A stretch of DNA of 64,000 nucleotides from Hydrogenophaga sp. (GCF_019635465.1 NZ_JAHBZK010000011.1:62001-126000), one strand, 5' to 3'. Counted from the stretch's first letter, positions 36,957-47,627 are shown. Translations and numbers: made by a program. The notes: generated by a model not told the origin, from the letters alone.

Positions 36957-38153
36957 TTACCGTTTATTCCGAATCGGAATGGCCATGTCTTCCGGCTTGA
37001 TCTCACGCACCAGCTCCGGCACGCCCCAGGCGAACGCCGGGTCGGCCTTGATCCGGAAGTGGTACATGCTCTGCATGGCCTGGTGGTCTTCCTTGCGGAA
37101 GGTCATGGTGCCCTTGGGCGTGTCGAAGCTCATGCCTTCCATGGTCTGGATGAGCTTGTTGGTGTTGGTGTCGCCGTTGGTCTTCTTGAGCGCAGTCACC
37201 ACGGCCATGGCCGATGCGAAACCACCCGCGGTGAAGAAGTCAGGCGGTGCCTTGTACTCGCGGTAGTGCTCCGAGACCATGTGCTCGTTGATCGGGTTCT
37301 TGGGGATGCCGAAGTAGTAGTACAGCGCACCTTCCATGCCCGGGAACTGCTTGTAGGCCACCATGGCCGGCAGGATGTTGCCGCCGGTGGCGAGCTTGAT
37401 GCCATAGCGCTTGTCCAGCTCCATCTCGGCGATCTTGGCAAACGGCGTCGGCGCGCCCGACCACACCACCGAGATGAACTTGTTGCCCGGCTGGTCCTTG
37501 AGCTTGTCCACCAGGCGCAGCAGGCCAGCGGTGAAGTCGGTGGTGCCCACGGGCAGGTATTCCTCGTGCACCACCTTGGCCTTCTTGGTGAAGTCCTTGG
37601 CGGCCTTGACGGCGTCGCGGCCGAAGGCGTTGTCGTTGGCCAGCACGCCGATCACGTTGCCCGGCTGGTCCATGGCCACGGCGTTGGCGGCGGCGTCCTG
37701 GCTGCTGTTGCGGCCGGTGCGGAAGATGTACTTGTTCCACTTGTCGCCAGTGATCGAATCGGCCACGGCGGGCTCGACCAGCAGGATCTTGCGGTACTCC
37801 TCGGCCACCGGCAGCATGGCCAGCGCCACGGGCGAAGCGGTGGGGCCGATGGCGAGGTCGACCTTGTCGTCGGCATAGGCCGCGGCCAGCAGGCTCTTGC
37901 CGATGTCGGGCTTGCCCTGGTCGTCCTTCTCGATCACCACGATCTTCTTGCCGCCGACCATCATGGTGCCGCCGGTGGCGTACTTCAGGCCCATCATCAA
38001 ACCCACCTGGGTCTGCTTGGCATAGGCCTCGAGCGGGCCGGTCATGCTGTGGATGTGGGCGATGCGGATTTCGCCTTTGTTGGCTTGGGCAAAGCCCAGG
38101 CTGGCCGTGCAGGCCAGGGCAATCACCGCCAGGCGGCGGGTGGCATTGAACAT
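36957..38153 (-). CDS. Branched-chain amino acid-type ABC solute-binding protein
   Basis: Periplasmic receptor of 398 residues, first gene of the Liv-like operon. Signal peptide about residues 1-23 (LAVIALACTASLGFAQA), then IRIAHIHSMTGPLEAYAKQTQVGLMMGLKYATGG and a type-I periplasmic-binding fold with AIGPTASPVALAMLPVAEEYRKILLVEPAVADSIT. The ligand cannot be deduced; related receptors bind amino acids, amides, urea or aromatic acids. A sigma-54 promoter and three activator palindromes lie upstream. Hairpins follow the stop. Confidence 0.9.
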   Translation of the reverse strand: MFNATRRLAVIALACTASLGFAQANKGEIRIAHIHSMTGPLEAYAKQTQVGLMMGLKYATGGTMMVGGKKIVVIEKDDQGKPDIGKSLLAAAYADDKVDLAIGPTASPVALAMLPVAEEYRKILLVEPAVADSITGDKWNKYIFRTGRNSSQDAAANAVAMDQPGNVIGVLANDNAFGRDAVKAAKDFTKKAKVVHEEYLPVGTTDFTAGLLRLVDKLKDQPGNKFISVVWSGAPTPFAKIAEMELDKRYGIKLATGGNILPAMVAYKQFPGMEGALYYYFGIPKNPINEHMVSEHYREYKAPPDFFTAGGFASAMAVVTALKKTNGDTNTNKLIQTMEGMSFDTPKGTMTFRKEDHQAMQSMYHFRIKADPAFAWGVPELVREIKPEDMAIPIRNKR

Positions 38154-38205
38154 GTCGTGTCTCCTCGATGGGTGGGTCGCGGCGCGGTGCGCCGTCGCTG
38201 TCCAT

Positions 38206-38222
38206 CGCAGACAACGTGCCAG
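38206..38222 (-). promoter_or_regulatory. Sigma-54 (-24/-12) promoter of the Liv-like operon
   Basis: Read on the minus strand, CTGGCACGTTGTCTGCG matches the RpoN consensus: GG of the -24 element and GC of the -12 element are exactly 10 nt apart. Predicted transcription start is near 38195, about 40 nt before the binding-protein ATG. A gene for a sigma-54-dependent activator lies just upstream, which strengthens the call. Confidence 0.8.
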
Positions 38223-38271
38223 ACTACAAGTGCTTGATTTATCGTGACTTTTTCAGCAGTCACTGACTACC

Positions 38272-38306
38272 TGTCTGAATTTCAGGCAGCTATCTATGTC
38301 TGAAAT

Positions 38307-38332
<26 letters not shown>
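38272..38332. promoter_or_regulatory. Three 17-bp palindromic upstream activator sites
   Basis: Three related dyads: TGTCTGAATTTCAGGCA (38272-38288), TGTCTGAAATTCAGACA (38297-38313, perfect) and TGTCTGCGTTTCAGACA (38316-38332). Consensus TGTCTGAA-N-TTCAGACA. Centres are 25 and 19 bp apart, and lie about 60-115 bp upstream of the sigma-54 promoter. The third site overlaps the last codons of the activator gene. They are the natural binding sites for the HTH of that activator. Confidence 0.8.
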
Positions 38333-39782
<1,450 letters not shown>

Positions 39783-39833
39783 GCGCCGGATGGTACCCCC
39801 GAGGGGTACCGGCGCCATCCCGCCGGCCGGCCC

Positions 39834-41342
39834 TCAGGCCGTGGCTTCGGTCGCCGCGCGCCGGCGCGCCAGCAACCGGGGCACGATCAGGATCAGCGCC
39901 ACCACGATCAGCAGTGTCAGCGACATCGGCCGGTCGATGAAGACGCGCCAGCTGCCCTCGCCGATTGCCATGGCGTTGCGCATCTGCGCCTCGGCCAGCG
40001 GGCCGAGGATCAGGCCCACGATCACCGGCGCGATCGGGAAGTCGAAGCGGCGCATGACCACACCCAGCAGGCCCAGGCCGGCCATGAGGAACAGATCGAA
40101 TGCGCTCTGGCGCATGCCGTACACGCCCACCGTGGCAAAAATCAGGATGCCGGCGTAGAGCTGCGGACGCGGCACGCGCAGCAGCTTCACCCACAAGCCC
40201 ACCAGCGGCAGGTTGAGCACCAGCAGCATGACGTTGCCGATGTAGAGCGACGCAATCAACGCCCACACCAGCGAGGACGAGGTCTGAAACAGCTGCGGGC
40301 CGGCGTTGATGCCGTAGTTCTGCAAGGCAGACAGCAGGATGGCCGCCGTCACCGAGGTGGGAATGCCCAGCGTGAGCAGCGGCACCAGCGTGGCCGTCAC
40401 CGCCGCGTTGTTGGCGGCCTCGGGTCCGGCCACGCCTTCGATGGCGCCGGTACTGCCGAAGCTGTCGCGGTCCTCGCCCTTGGCCAGCTTGCGCTCGGTG
40501 GCGTAGCTAAGGAAGGTCGGGATCTCGGAGCCACCCGCGGGAATGGTGCCGAACGGAAAGCCCAGCGCCGTGCCGCGCAGCCAGGCCGGCCAGGAGCGCT
40601 TCCACTCGTCACGCGTCATGTGCACCTTGGACAGGTGGTTCACCTCGAGCTTGACCCGACCTTCGTAGAGCGTGTTGTAGAAAGCCTCGGTCACGGCGAA
40701 CAGACCGACCGCGACCAGCACCACCTCGATGCCGTCCATGAACTCCAGAATGCCGGCGGTGTAGCGCACCTGGGCGGTGATCTGGTCAATGCCTACCAGG
40801 CCCATCGACAGTCCAAGGATCAGCGCCGTCATGCCGCGCAGCGTGCTCTGCCCCAGCACCGCGCTGACCGTGGTGAAGGCCACCAGCATCAGGCAGAAAT
40901 ACTCGGGCGGCCCGAGCTTGACCGCGTACTCCGCCAGCACCGGCGCAAAGAAGGTGACCAGCACCGTGGCCACCGTGCCCGCCACGAACGAGCCGATGGC
41001 CGAGGTGGCCAGCGCCGCCCCCGCGCGGCCGTTCTTGGCCATGCGAAAACCTTCAAGCGCGGTGACCATGGTCCCGGTCTCACCCGGGGTGTTGAGCAGG
41101 ATTGAGGTTGTGGAGCCACCGTACATGGCGCCGTAGTAGATGCCGGCGAAAAAGATCATCGACGCGGTGGGCTCCACCTGGCCGGTGATGGGCAGCAGCA
41201 TGGCCACGGTGACCGCCGGCCCCAGCCCCGGCAACACACCGATGGCCGTACCCAGCGCGCAGCCGGCCAGGGCCCACAACAGGTTGATCGGCGAGGCAGC
41301 GGTGGCAAAGCCGCCCAGCAACTGGGTGAGGATGTCGGACAT
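39834..41342 (-). CDS. tctA: Tripartite tricarboxylate transporter large permease
   Basis: Inner-membrane subunit of 502 residues with about twelve helices. Family motifs [25 protein letters not shown] and [21 protein letters not shown] are present. It couples uptake of citrate or other carboxylates to an ion gradient together with TctB and the receptor TctC. The ATG is immediately preceded by a 15-copy heptamer array and no ribosome-binding site can be seen. Third gene of tctCBA. Confidence 0.93.
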   Translation of the reverse strand: MSDILTQLLGGFATAASPINLLWALAGCALGTAIGVLPGLGPAVTVAMLLPITGQVEPTASMIFFAGIYYGAMYGGSTTSILLNTPGETGTMVTALEGFRMAKNGRAGAALATSAIGSFVAGTVATVLVTFFAPVLAEYAVKLGPPEYFCLMLVAFTTVSAVLGQSTLRGMTALILGLSMGLVGIDQITAQVRYTAGILEFMDGIEVVLVAVGLFAVTEAFYNTLYEGRVKLEVNHLSKVHMTRDEWKRSWPAWLRGTALGFPFGTIPAGGSEIPTFLSYATERKLAKGEDRDSFGSTGAIEGVAGPEAANNAAVTATLVPLLTLGIPTSVTAAILLSALQNYGINAGPQLFQTSSSLVWALIASLYIGNVMLLVLNLPLVGLWVKLLRVPRPQLYAGILIFATVGVYGMRQSAFDLFLMAGLGLLGVVMRRFDFPIAPVIVGLILGPLAEAQMRNAMAIGEGSWRVFIDRPMSLTLLIVVALILIVPRLLARRRAATEATA

Positions 41343-41447
41343 GGGCGTTGGGCGTTGGGCGTTGGGCGTTGGGCGTTGGGCGTTGGGCGTTGGGCGTTGG
41401 GCGTTGGGCGTTGGGCGTTGGGCGTTGGGCGTTGGGCGTTGGGCGTT
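41343..41447 (-). repeat. Perfect 15-copy heptanucleotide tandem repeat (AACGCCC) abutting tctA
   Basis: Fifteen uninterrupted copies of GGGCGTT (AACGCCC in the tctA sense) run over 105 bp and end at the base before the tctA ATG, so the leader lacks any Shine-Dalgarno purine tract. Upstream, at 41468-41496, inverted-sense units of the same type (GCGTTGAGGGTTGAGCGTTGAG in the gene sense, split over two blocks) could pair with the array in mRNA. A perfect array of this length is prone to copy-number change. Confidence 0.95.
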
Positions 41448-41498
41448 GGGCAGGGCGAGCGTGGCCGCTCAACGCTCAACCCTCAACGCACAACGCCG

Positions 41499-42011
41499 CT
41501 ATATCCAGCCGGTCCCGGTGAGCCCGGGCAGGTTCACGGCCAGCAGCTTGGTGAACAGCCAGTAGACCGGCGCGGCAATCAGCATGCCAGTGACGGCGTC
41601 ACGCACGGTGGTGGCCACGCCGCCGCCGGCCCGGCCTTCGCTCATACGCAGGCCGCGCACGGCCAGCACAAAGCACAGGGCGCAGCTGAGCACGAAGCCG
41701 ATGGTGGTGATGAGTGCGGCGTTGGCCAGTACGCCCGCGCCCACCCAGGCCATGCCGTGCCAATCCCCGGTGGCCGCGCCCGAAGGCGTCTCCACATGGC
41801 GCCAGCCGCCGTTGAAGGCCTGCCACAACAGCAGCAGGCCGCACACACCCATGGCGGCGCTCAGCAGCCAGGGCAGGAAGTCGGGGCCGACGCCCGCATA
41901 GCCGGCCTCGTGCGGAATATCGCGGGCCCCCCAGGCCAGCACACCCGCCAGGGCGAGTGCGCCAAGCCCGATGAGGACTTCGCCAGGCTTGGTGGGTGCT
42001 CGATCGCTCAT
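41499..42011 (-). CDS. tctB: Tripartite tricarboxylate transporter small permease
   Basis: Inner-membrane subunit of 170 residues with four hydrophobic segments (GEVLIGLGALALAGVLAWGA, FLPWLLSAAMGVCGLLLLW, ALITTIGFVLSCALCFVLAV, MLIAAPVYWLFTKLLAV), the TctB layout. Start MSDRAPTKPG is preferred over an upstream frame. It follows tctC by 13 nt and is separated from tctA by the repeat-filled 156-bp gap. Confidence 0.88.
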   Translation of the reverse strand: MSDRAPTKPGEVLIGLGALALAGVLAWGARDIPHEAGYAGVGPDFLPWLLSAAMGVCGLLLLWQAFNGGWRHVETPSGAATGDWHGMAWVGAGVLANAALITTIGFVLSCALCFVLAVRGLRMSEGRAGGGVATTVRDAVTGMLIAAPVYWLFTKLLAVNLPGLTGTGWI

Positions 42012-42024
42012 GCCCGGGCCGTGC

Positions 42025-42984
42025 TCAGACCATACCCGCGCGGACCATGGTGGCGCGCAGGGACGAGAAGTCGCGATCAACGAATTCCTCGAACGCCTTG
42101 CCCGACAGGAAGGCCGAAGTCCAGTTGTTCTTCTTGAGTGCCGCAGCCCACGAGGCGGTCTTGGTGGCCTTGGTCACCATGTCCACCAGCGCCGCGCGCT
42201 CGGCTGCGCTGATGCCCGCTGCGCCGTACACGCCGCGCCAGTTGCCGATTTCCACGTCGATGCCCTGCTCCTTGAGCGTGGGCACGTCGATGCCGTCGAG
42301 GCGCTTGCCCGAGGTGACCGCAATCGCGCGCATCTTGCCGCTCTCGATATAGGGCTGGAACTCGCTGTAGCCGCTGCCGCCCACGGTGACGTTGCCGCCC
42401 AGGATGGCCGCCACCGCTTCACCGCCCCCACGGAAGGGCACGTAGTTGATGCGCGCGGCGTCCGCGCCCACGGCCTGCGCGATCTGCGCCGCGGCGATGT
42501 GCTCGGTGGAGCCACGCGAGCCGCCCCCCCACTTGACGCTGCCGGGGTCCTTCTTGAGCTGGGCAATCACATCGGCCATGGTCTTCATCGGCGACTCGGC
42601 CGGCAGCACGAAGACGTTGTATTCGGAGGTCAGGCGCGCGATCGGCGTGACCTGCGTGACCGAGACCGGCGGCTTGCCGGTGATGATGCCGCCCAGCATC
42701 ACGGCGCCCATCACCATCAGCGCGTTCGGGTCGCCCTTGCTGGCGTTGTAGAACTGGGCCAGGCCGATGGCGCCGGCCGCGCCACCTTTGTTCTCGAAGG
42801 TCACCGAGGAGGCCACGCCCGACTCGCGCAGCGCTTCGCCCAGGGCACGGCCGGTGGTGTCCCAGCCGCCGCCGGGGTTGGCCGGAATCATCATCTTCAC
42901 GTTGGCCGATGCCCAGGCCATGCGCGGCAGCGCGCCGGCGGCCGCCAGTGCGGCCATGGACTTGAGGAAGGTGTCGCGACGCAT
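42025..42984 (-). CDS. tctC: Tripartite tricarboxylate transporter receptor (Bug family)
   Basis: Periplasmic solute receptor of 319 residues. The Tat- or Sec-like signal peptide MRRDTFLKSMAALAAAGALPRMAWA is followed by VKMMIPANPGGGWDTTGRALG, a typical tricarboxylate-binding variant of the Bug fold. AAGGAG precedes the ATG. First gene of tctCBA and divergent from the TctDE two-component genes, which normally activate it. Ligand probably citrate or another tricarboxylate. Confidence 0.9.
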   Translation of the reverse strand: MRRDTFLKSMAALAAAGALPRMAWASANVKMMIPANPGGGWDTTGRALGEALRESGVASSVTFENKGGAAGAIGLAQFYNASKGDPNALMVMGAVMLGGIITGKPPVSVTQVTPIARLTSEYNVFVLPAESPMKTMADVIAQLKKDPGSVKWGGGSRGSTEHIAAAQIAQAVGADAARINYVPFRGGGEAVAAILGGNVTVGGSGYSEFQPYIESGKMRAIAVTSGKRLDGIDVPTLKEQGIDVEIGNWRGVYGAAGISAAERAALVDMVTKATKTASWAAALKKNNWTSAFLSGKAFEEFVDRDFSSLRATMVRAGMV

Positions 42985-43027
42985 GCTTGTCTCCTTGGAG
43001 TGGGTGGTGTCAACGGCCGCGATCTTC

Positions 43028-43042
43028 GACAGCGGCGCTGTC
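43028..43042. promoter_or_regulatory. Palindrome between tctC and tctD, possible TctD site
   Basis: GACAGC-GGC-GCTGTC is a perfect 15-bp dyad in the 141-bp divergent gap. Farther out, GGGTGGTG and CACCACCC form a second, widely spaced inverted pair around it. Position makes it the best candidate for response-regulator binding, though OmpR-type proteins more often use direct repeats. Confidence 0.4.
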
Positions 43043-43125
43043 AGTTGGCTGTCCACCACCCTGGGGCAAACCCTGAGTTCCGACCTGCGCTTCACATCCC
43101 GCGCCGCCCATAATCGCGCTCCGCC

Positions 43126-43803
43126 ATGAAGCTGATGCTGGTTGAAGACAACGCCACCATGCGCGAGACGCTGGCGCGCTCGCTCGCCCGGCGCGGCATC
43201 GAGGTGGTGTGCTGCGACGACGGTGCACGCGCCCTGACGGTGTGGCGCGAGACGCGCCCCGACGCGGTGCTGCTCGATCTGTCGCTGCCCGGGCGCGACG
43301 GCCTGGACGTGCTGTCGGCGGCGCGCAATGACGGCCTGCGCACGCCGGTGATCATCCTCACCGCGCGCGGCACGGTGGGCGACCGCATCCTGGGCCTGAA
43401 CACCGGCGCCGACGATTACCTGCCCAAACCCTTCGACCTCGACGAACTCGAAGCCCGCGTGCGCGCGCTGGTGCGCCGCGCCAGCGGCGTGGACGCCACG
43501 CCCGCAGCGGCCAGCTGGTGCGGCCTCACCGTCGACCGCGACAGCGGCGCTGTGTACCACGATGGCCAGGCTCTGGAGCTGCCGCCGCGCGAGCTGGCCC
43601 TGCTGCGCGCACTGCTCGCGCGCCCCGGGCAGGCCATGGCGAAGGAGCGCTTGTTCGAGCTGGTGTTCCCCGGTGAAACCGACGTGCAGCCAGAGGCGAT
43701 CGAGGTCGTGGCCTACCGCTTGCGCAAGAAGATCGGCCACACCGGCGCGCAGCTGGTGACGCTGCGCGGCCTGGGCTACCTGCTCAAGGCGGGCACACCG
43801 TGA
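43126..43803 (+). CDS. tctD: Response regulator of the tricarboxylate transport system
   Basis: OmpR-family regulator of 225 residues: receiver domain with phospho-acceptor D51 in VLLDLSLPG, acidic pocket E7/D8, threonine in ILTARG and lysine in LPKPFD; winged-helix output domain from about residue 125. Its stop overlaps the GTG start of the kinase gene. Divergent from tctCBA, which it most likely activates when substrate is present. Confidence 0.9.
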   Translation: MKLMLVEDNATMRETLARSLARRGIEVVCCDDGARALTVWRETRPDAVLLDLSLPGRDGLDVLSAARNDGLRTPVIILTARGTVGDRILGLNTGADDYLPKPFDLDELEARVRALVRRASGVDATPAAASWCGLTVDRDSGAVYHDGQALELPPRELALLRALLARPGQAMAKERLFELVFPGETDVQPEAIEVVAYRLRKKIGHTGAQLVTLRGLGYLLKAGTP

Positions 43804-45224
43804 CCACGCGAACCCTCTCGCTGCGGCGCACCTTGCTGCTGGGCATCCTGGTGCCGGTGTTTGCCTACGTCGTCTTCAACACCACCATCCTCTACCGACA
43901 AGCCCTGGTGGCTGCGGACACAGCCTACGACCGCACCCTGCTGGCCACCGCCAAGTCGCTCGGCGAACAGTTGCAGGTCAGCGATGGGCCCGGCGGGCCG
44001 CAACTGCAGTCCACGCTCATCTACTCCGCACTCGAGGCCTTCGAGGCCGACAACCGCAGCCGGTTGTTCTATCGGGTGCTCGGTTTCGACGGCGAGATGG
44101 TCTCGGGCTTTCCGGACCTGCCATCGCCGCGGCGCGATGTGCCGGTGAAAGGCATCTACGCCGCGCTGGTGAACTTCTACGACGACCAGTACCGCAACCA
44201 GCCGGTGCGCATGGCCGTGCTGCTGCAGCCGGTGGCCGGCGTGCGCGGCCAGGGCATGGCCACCATCCAGGTGGCCGAGACACTTGAGCTGCGCCAGACG
44301 CTGGCGCGCCAGATCCTCACCGACACGCTGTGGCGGCAGGCCGCCATGCTCAGCGTGATTGCATTCGTGGTCATCGTGGTCGTGCAATGGGCCACGCGCC
44401 CGGTGCGCCAGATCAGCCGCGACATCACCGCGCGGCGCGAAGACGACCTCTCGCCCCTGCCCACCAGCGATGCGCCGCGCGAGCTGTTGCCCCTGCTGGA
44501 CGCCACCAACCAGCACATGCAGCGCCTGTCGCAGCTGCTCGATCACCAGAAGCGCTTCGTGCGCGACACCTCGCACCAGCTGCGGACGCCATTGGCGGTG
44601 CTCAAGACGCAGCTGCAGTCGGCACGCCGTGGCGACGTCGAACCACGGCAAGCGCTGGATGAAATCGCGCACACGGTGGACCGCGCCACCGAGCTGGCCA
44701 ACCAGATGCTGGCGCTGGCCAAGGTCGAGCAGATGCGACAGGAGCGCGACGCGCCGCTGAGCAACTGGTCGGACGCGGTGCGCACGGTGGCGCTCGACCT
44801 GGCCCCGTTGGTGGCCGAACGCAACCTGGACTTCAGCCTTGCCCTGCCCGAGAGCACACCCGTGCGTGCCCACGAATGGGCCTTGCGCGAGGTGGCGCGC
44901 AACCTGCTGCACAACGCCATCAAACACACCCCGGCGGGCGGCGCGCTGCAGGTGCAACTGGGCCACATGGGCCACGAGGCCGTGCTGCAGATCAGCGACA
45001 GCGGCCCGGGCATTTCAGACGGTTTGCGCGAGCGGCTGTTCCAGCCCTTTGCCACCGACCACCGTGCGGGCCCCAGCCAGTCCGGCTCAGGCCTCGGTCT
45101 GGCCATCTGCCAGGGCATCGTGCAGTCGCTGGGCGGTCACATCACGCTGCACAATCGCATCCTGGCCGGTGAGGTCCGGGGCCTGGACGCCCGGGTGCAC
45201 CTGCCCATGCAACGCAACGAATGA
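43800..45224 (+). CDS. tctE: Sensor histidine kinase of the tricarboxylate transport system
   Basis: Membrane kinase of 474 residues. Two helices (about 11-31 and 180-196) bound a periplasmic sensor domain, followed by a short linker, the dimerisation/phosphoacceptor helix with H259 in DTSHQLRTPL, and an ATPase domain with N-box HNAIKHTP, G1 ISDSGPGIS and G2 SGSGLGLAI. GTG start overlaps tctD. Its stop overlaps the next gene by ATGA. Confidence 0.9.
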   Translation: MTTRTLSLRRTLLLGILVPVFAYVVFNTTILYRQALVAADTAYDRTLLATAKSLGEQLQVSDGPGGPQLQSTLIYSALEAFEADNRSRLFYRVLGFDGEMVSGFPDLPSPRRDVPVKGIYAALVNFYDDQYRNQPVRMAVLLQPVAGVRGQGMATIQVAETLELRQTLARQILTDTLWRQAAMLSVIAFVVIVVVQWATRPVRQISRDITARREDDLSPLPTSDAPRELLPLLDATNQHMQRLSQLLDHQKRFVRDTSHQLRTPLAVLKTQLQSARRGDVEPRQALDEIAHTVDRATELANQMLALAKVEQMRQERDAPLSNWSDAVRTVALDLAPLVAERNLDFSLALPESTPVRAHEWALREVARNLLHNAIKHTPAGGALQVQLGHMGHEAVLQISDSGPGISDGLRERLFQPFATDHRAGPSQSGSGLGLAICQGIVQSLGGHITLHNRILAGEVRGLDARVHLPMQRNE

Positions 45225-45643
45225 ACACCAAGCCTGCGAGCGAACGCATCCGTCTGGACAAGTGGCTGTGGGCCGCGCGCTTCTTCAAGACAAGGGCCCT
45301 CAGCGCCGAGGCCATCGACAAGGGCCGCGTGAGCATCAACGGCCAGCCCGCCAAGGCCTCGCGCGAACCGCGGGTGGGTGATGTCATGGAGCTCAGCCGC
45401 GAGCAGGAGCGCCGGACCATCGTGGTGCGCGCGCTCAGCGCGGTGCGCGGTCCGGCCAGTGCCGCTGCCCTGCTCTACGAAGAAACCGCCGAATCCATCG
45501 CCCAACGCCTGGCCGCCGCCGAACAGCGCCGCCTGGCGCCGGAGCCCGCCCTGACGCAGACCATGGGCCGCCCCACCAAGCGCGACCGGCGCGACCTCAA
45601 GGCCTGGGGCGATCGCTGGAGCGCCTCGCTCGACGAGGAGTAA
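45221..45643 (+). CDS. S4-domain RNA-binding protein (Hsp15-like)
   Basis: A 140-residue protein with an N-terminal S4 fold, RLDKWLWAARFFKTRALSAEAIDKGRVSINGQPA, nearly diagnostic of heat-shock protein 15, which recycles 50S subunits stalled with peptidyl-tRNA. A basic tail with GRPTKRDRRDLKAW follows. The ATGA overlap with tctE probably reflects gene packing rather than a functional link. Confidence 0.88.
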   Translation: MNTKPASERIRLDKWLWAARFFKTRALSAEAIDKGRVSINGQPAKASREPRVGDVMELSREQERRTIVVRALSAVRGPASAAALLYEETAESIAQRLAAAEQRRLAPEPALTQTMGRPTKRDRRDLKAWGDRWSASLDEE

Positions 45644-45661
45644 AGGCCGCGGTGCGCTGGC

Positions 45662-46558
45662 TCAGCGCTTGCGCAGGCCCAGCCACATCACCGTGGCCAC
45701 CACGATCAGACCGCCCGCCACCTGGATGGCCGCGATCGACTGACCCAGGAACACCCAGGCCAGCACCAGCGCAAAGATGGGCTCGATGTTCATGATGGCC
45801 GAGTTGCCCACCACGCCCAGGCGCGGCAGCACGGTGAACATGATGGTGAAGGCCGTGCCGTAGAGAAAGGTCAGGCCGAACAGCCCCCACCAGCCCGGGG
45901 CGGCGTTCGGAAAATGCAGCCCGCCCTGCGTGGCGCTGGCCACCAGGGCCATCACCGCCACGATGGTCATGGTGGTGGCGGTGCGCAAACGGCCGTCCAG
46001 GTCGCCGGCCTCGTGCTGGGTGAAGACCAGCGCCAACCCAAAGGTGGCGGCAGCGGTCAGCGCGAAGGCCACGCCCGCACCAATGTGCGCCCAGTGCCCA
46101 CTGGCACCCAGGCCCGAGGCCGCGCCCGACACATCCAGCGCCAAGGCCAGGCCAATGAGCATCACCGGCATGGCGCGCAGCACGTGCGGCGCCGGCTTGT
46201 GGCCGTAGACCACCCGCGCCCACAGCGCGGTCCACAAGGGGTAGGTGTTGAAGGCCAGCAGCGCCAGCGCCACCGGCAGCCGCGCCACCGAGGCGTACAG
46301 GCACAGGCTCTGCACCCCCACCAACACACCAATGGCCGGCAAGGCCTTACGGTGGCGCGCCGTCAGCGCCAGCGGCACGCGATAGACCAGCAGGATGGCG
46401 GCCACCACCAGCGCCGTCACGCCGCTGCGAAAGGTGACGGCCGTGGCCACGCTCACCCCGTTGTCGAACGCCAGGCGCGCCGCCACGTGGTTGGCGCCCA
46501 TCATCAACGCGATGAGCAGCAGGGTGGCGAAGGCGGTACGCGACAGGCTGGGGGACAT
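45662..46558 (-). CDS. DMT-superfamily (EamA) transporter
   Basis: Inner-membrane protein of 298 residues with ten hydrophobic helices in two EamA repeats (about residues 8-135 and 160-295); NIEPIFALVLAWVFLGQSI is the typical end of the second repeat. Such proteins export amino acids or other metabolites. Start MSPSLSR follows from the first helix; an open frame further upstream crosses a terminator and is not used. It converges on the S4 gene. Confidence 0.87.
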   Translation of the reverse strand: MSPSLSRTAFATLLLIALMMGANHVAARLAFDNGVSVATAVTFRSGVTALVVAAILLVYRVPLALTARHRKALPAIGVLVGVQSLCLYASVARLPVALALLAFNTYPLWTALWARVVYGHKPAPHVLRAMPVMLIGLALALDVSGAASGLGASGHWAHIGAGVAFALTAAATFGLALVFTQHEAGDLDGRLRTATTMTIVAVMALVASATQGGLHFPNAAPGWWGLFGLTFLYGTAFTIMFTVLPRLGVVGNSAIMNIEPIFALVLAWVFLGQSIAAIQVAGGLIVVATVMWLGLRKR

Positions 46559-46583
46559 GGCGGGCAACGGTGGTGCAGCGGGC

Positions 46584-46610
46584 AAAACAAAGGCGCCCAG
46601 GGGGCGCCTT
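46584..46610 (-). terminator. Rho-independent terminator of the LysR gene
   Basis: On the minus strand AAGGCGCC, a 5-base loop, GGCGCCTT, then TTTGTTTT: a perfect 8-bp GC-rich stem with a T-tract. It lies about 60 nt after the stop of the LysR gene and upstream of the DMT gene start, separating the two minus-strand units. Confidence 0.8.
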
Positions 46611-46671
46611 GGCCGTGGGTTGTCAGGCGGGTTGCGCAGTCTAACGGAGCGTTGCACGACGCGCTGGCGAC

Positions 46672-47556
46672 TCACGCGACGTGGGCCAGCAGGTGATCGA
46701 TCAGGGCACGTGCCGAACGCGTCTGGTGGCGGTTGGGCATGTACAGCATGAACAGCTGGTTGCCGAAGATGCTCAGGCGCAGCCCATCGAGCGCGGTGAC
46801 GATGGCACCGCTCTCCACTGCGTCCTGAACGACGTAGTCGGGCACCAGTCCCACGCCCAGCCCGGCCAGGATGGCCTCTCGCAAGAACGGGAAATGCTCC
46901 GAGATCAGCGTGGGCTCCAGCGTCACCTCGTCGCGCTGATCGTCGCGATAGGCAGCCAGACGCAGCTCGCGCCCCACGACGCCAGAGGTAATCAGCGGGG
47001 TGTGGCGCAACTGGGCCAGCGAGGTGGGCAACCCGTTCATGCTCGCGTAGGCGGCCGAGGCACAGCACAGGTAGCGCACCCGCCCCAGGTCGCGGGCCAC
47101 CAGGGTCGGCGGCGGTGCGGCCAGGATGCGCACCGCAATATCCACCTCGTCGCGCATCAGGTCGTCGACCCGGTTCTCGAACAGCACGTCGAGCACCACA
47201 CCAGGGTGCGCGCGCTTGAATGCGATCAACCAGGGCGCCATCACCATCTGCCCGTAGCCGCTGGGCACGCTCAGGCGCACACGGCCCTGTAGCCCCTCGC
47301 CAAGCGAGCGCAAGGTCTCATGCGCCGCCTGCAACTCGTTGCGCATGGCCAGGCCGTGCTGGTACAGGCGCAGGCCAAGCTCGGTCGCCTCGACCCGCCG
47401 CGTGGTGCGCCGAAACAGCTGCGCGCCCACCGCGCGCTCCAGTTGCGCCAGCCGGTAGCTCACGTTGGCGCGGCTGGTTTTCAGGCGCCGTGCGGCCTGG
47501 CTGAGGTTGCCGGCGTCGTGGATGTCCACCAGCAGGGACAGGTCGTTGGGATCCAT
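46672..47556 (-). CDS. LysR-family transcriptional regulator
   Basis: A 294-residue regulator with the HTH at about residues 1-60 (LSQAARRLKTSRANVSYRLAQLERAVGAQLF) and a LysR effector domain of the CrgA-like subgroup (VRLSVPSGYGQMV, DVDIAVRI-like DEVDIAVRIL). Start MDPNDLS gives the family length and has AGGA upstream. Divergent from a pair of acyl-CoA dehydrogenase genes with a 114-bp gap holding a 13-bp T-N11-A palindrome, so it may control them or itself. Confidence 0.87.
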   Translation of the reverse strand: MDPNDLSLLVDIHDAGNLSQAARRLKTSRANVSYRLAQLERAVGAQLFRRTTRRVEATELGLRLYQHGLAMRNELQAAHETLRSLGEGLQGRVRLSVPSGYGQMVMAPWLIAFKRAHPGVVLDVLFENRVDDLMRDEVDIAVRILAAPPPTLVARDLGRVRYLCCASAAYASMNGLPTSLAQLRHTPLITSGVVGRELRLAAYRDDQRDEVTLEPTLISEHFPFLREAILAGLGVGLVPDYVVQDAVESGAIVTALDGLRLSIFGNQLFMLYMPNRHQTRSARALIDHLLAHVA

Positions 47557-47627
47557 GATTGGCAAATCCTGTTTGACAGTGTGTCAACCGAGAACCGGAT
47601 TGTCCTGGACAAAGACGGGTCACACAA

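Noticed and set aside
41080-41472. A minus-strand frame encoding a repeated RPTPNAQ peptide
   Set aside because: It is the heptamer array read out of frame and running into tctA in the wrong frame; no start signal or family supports it.
42025-43740. An N-terminal extension of tctC of about 250 codons
   Set aside because: It is antisense to tctD; the signal peptide and ribosome-binding site place the start at 42984.
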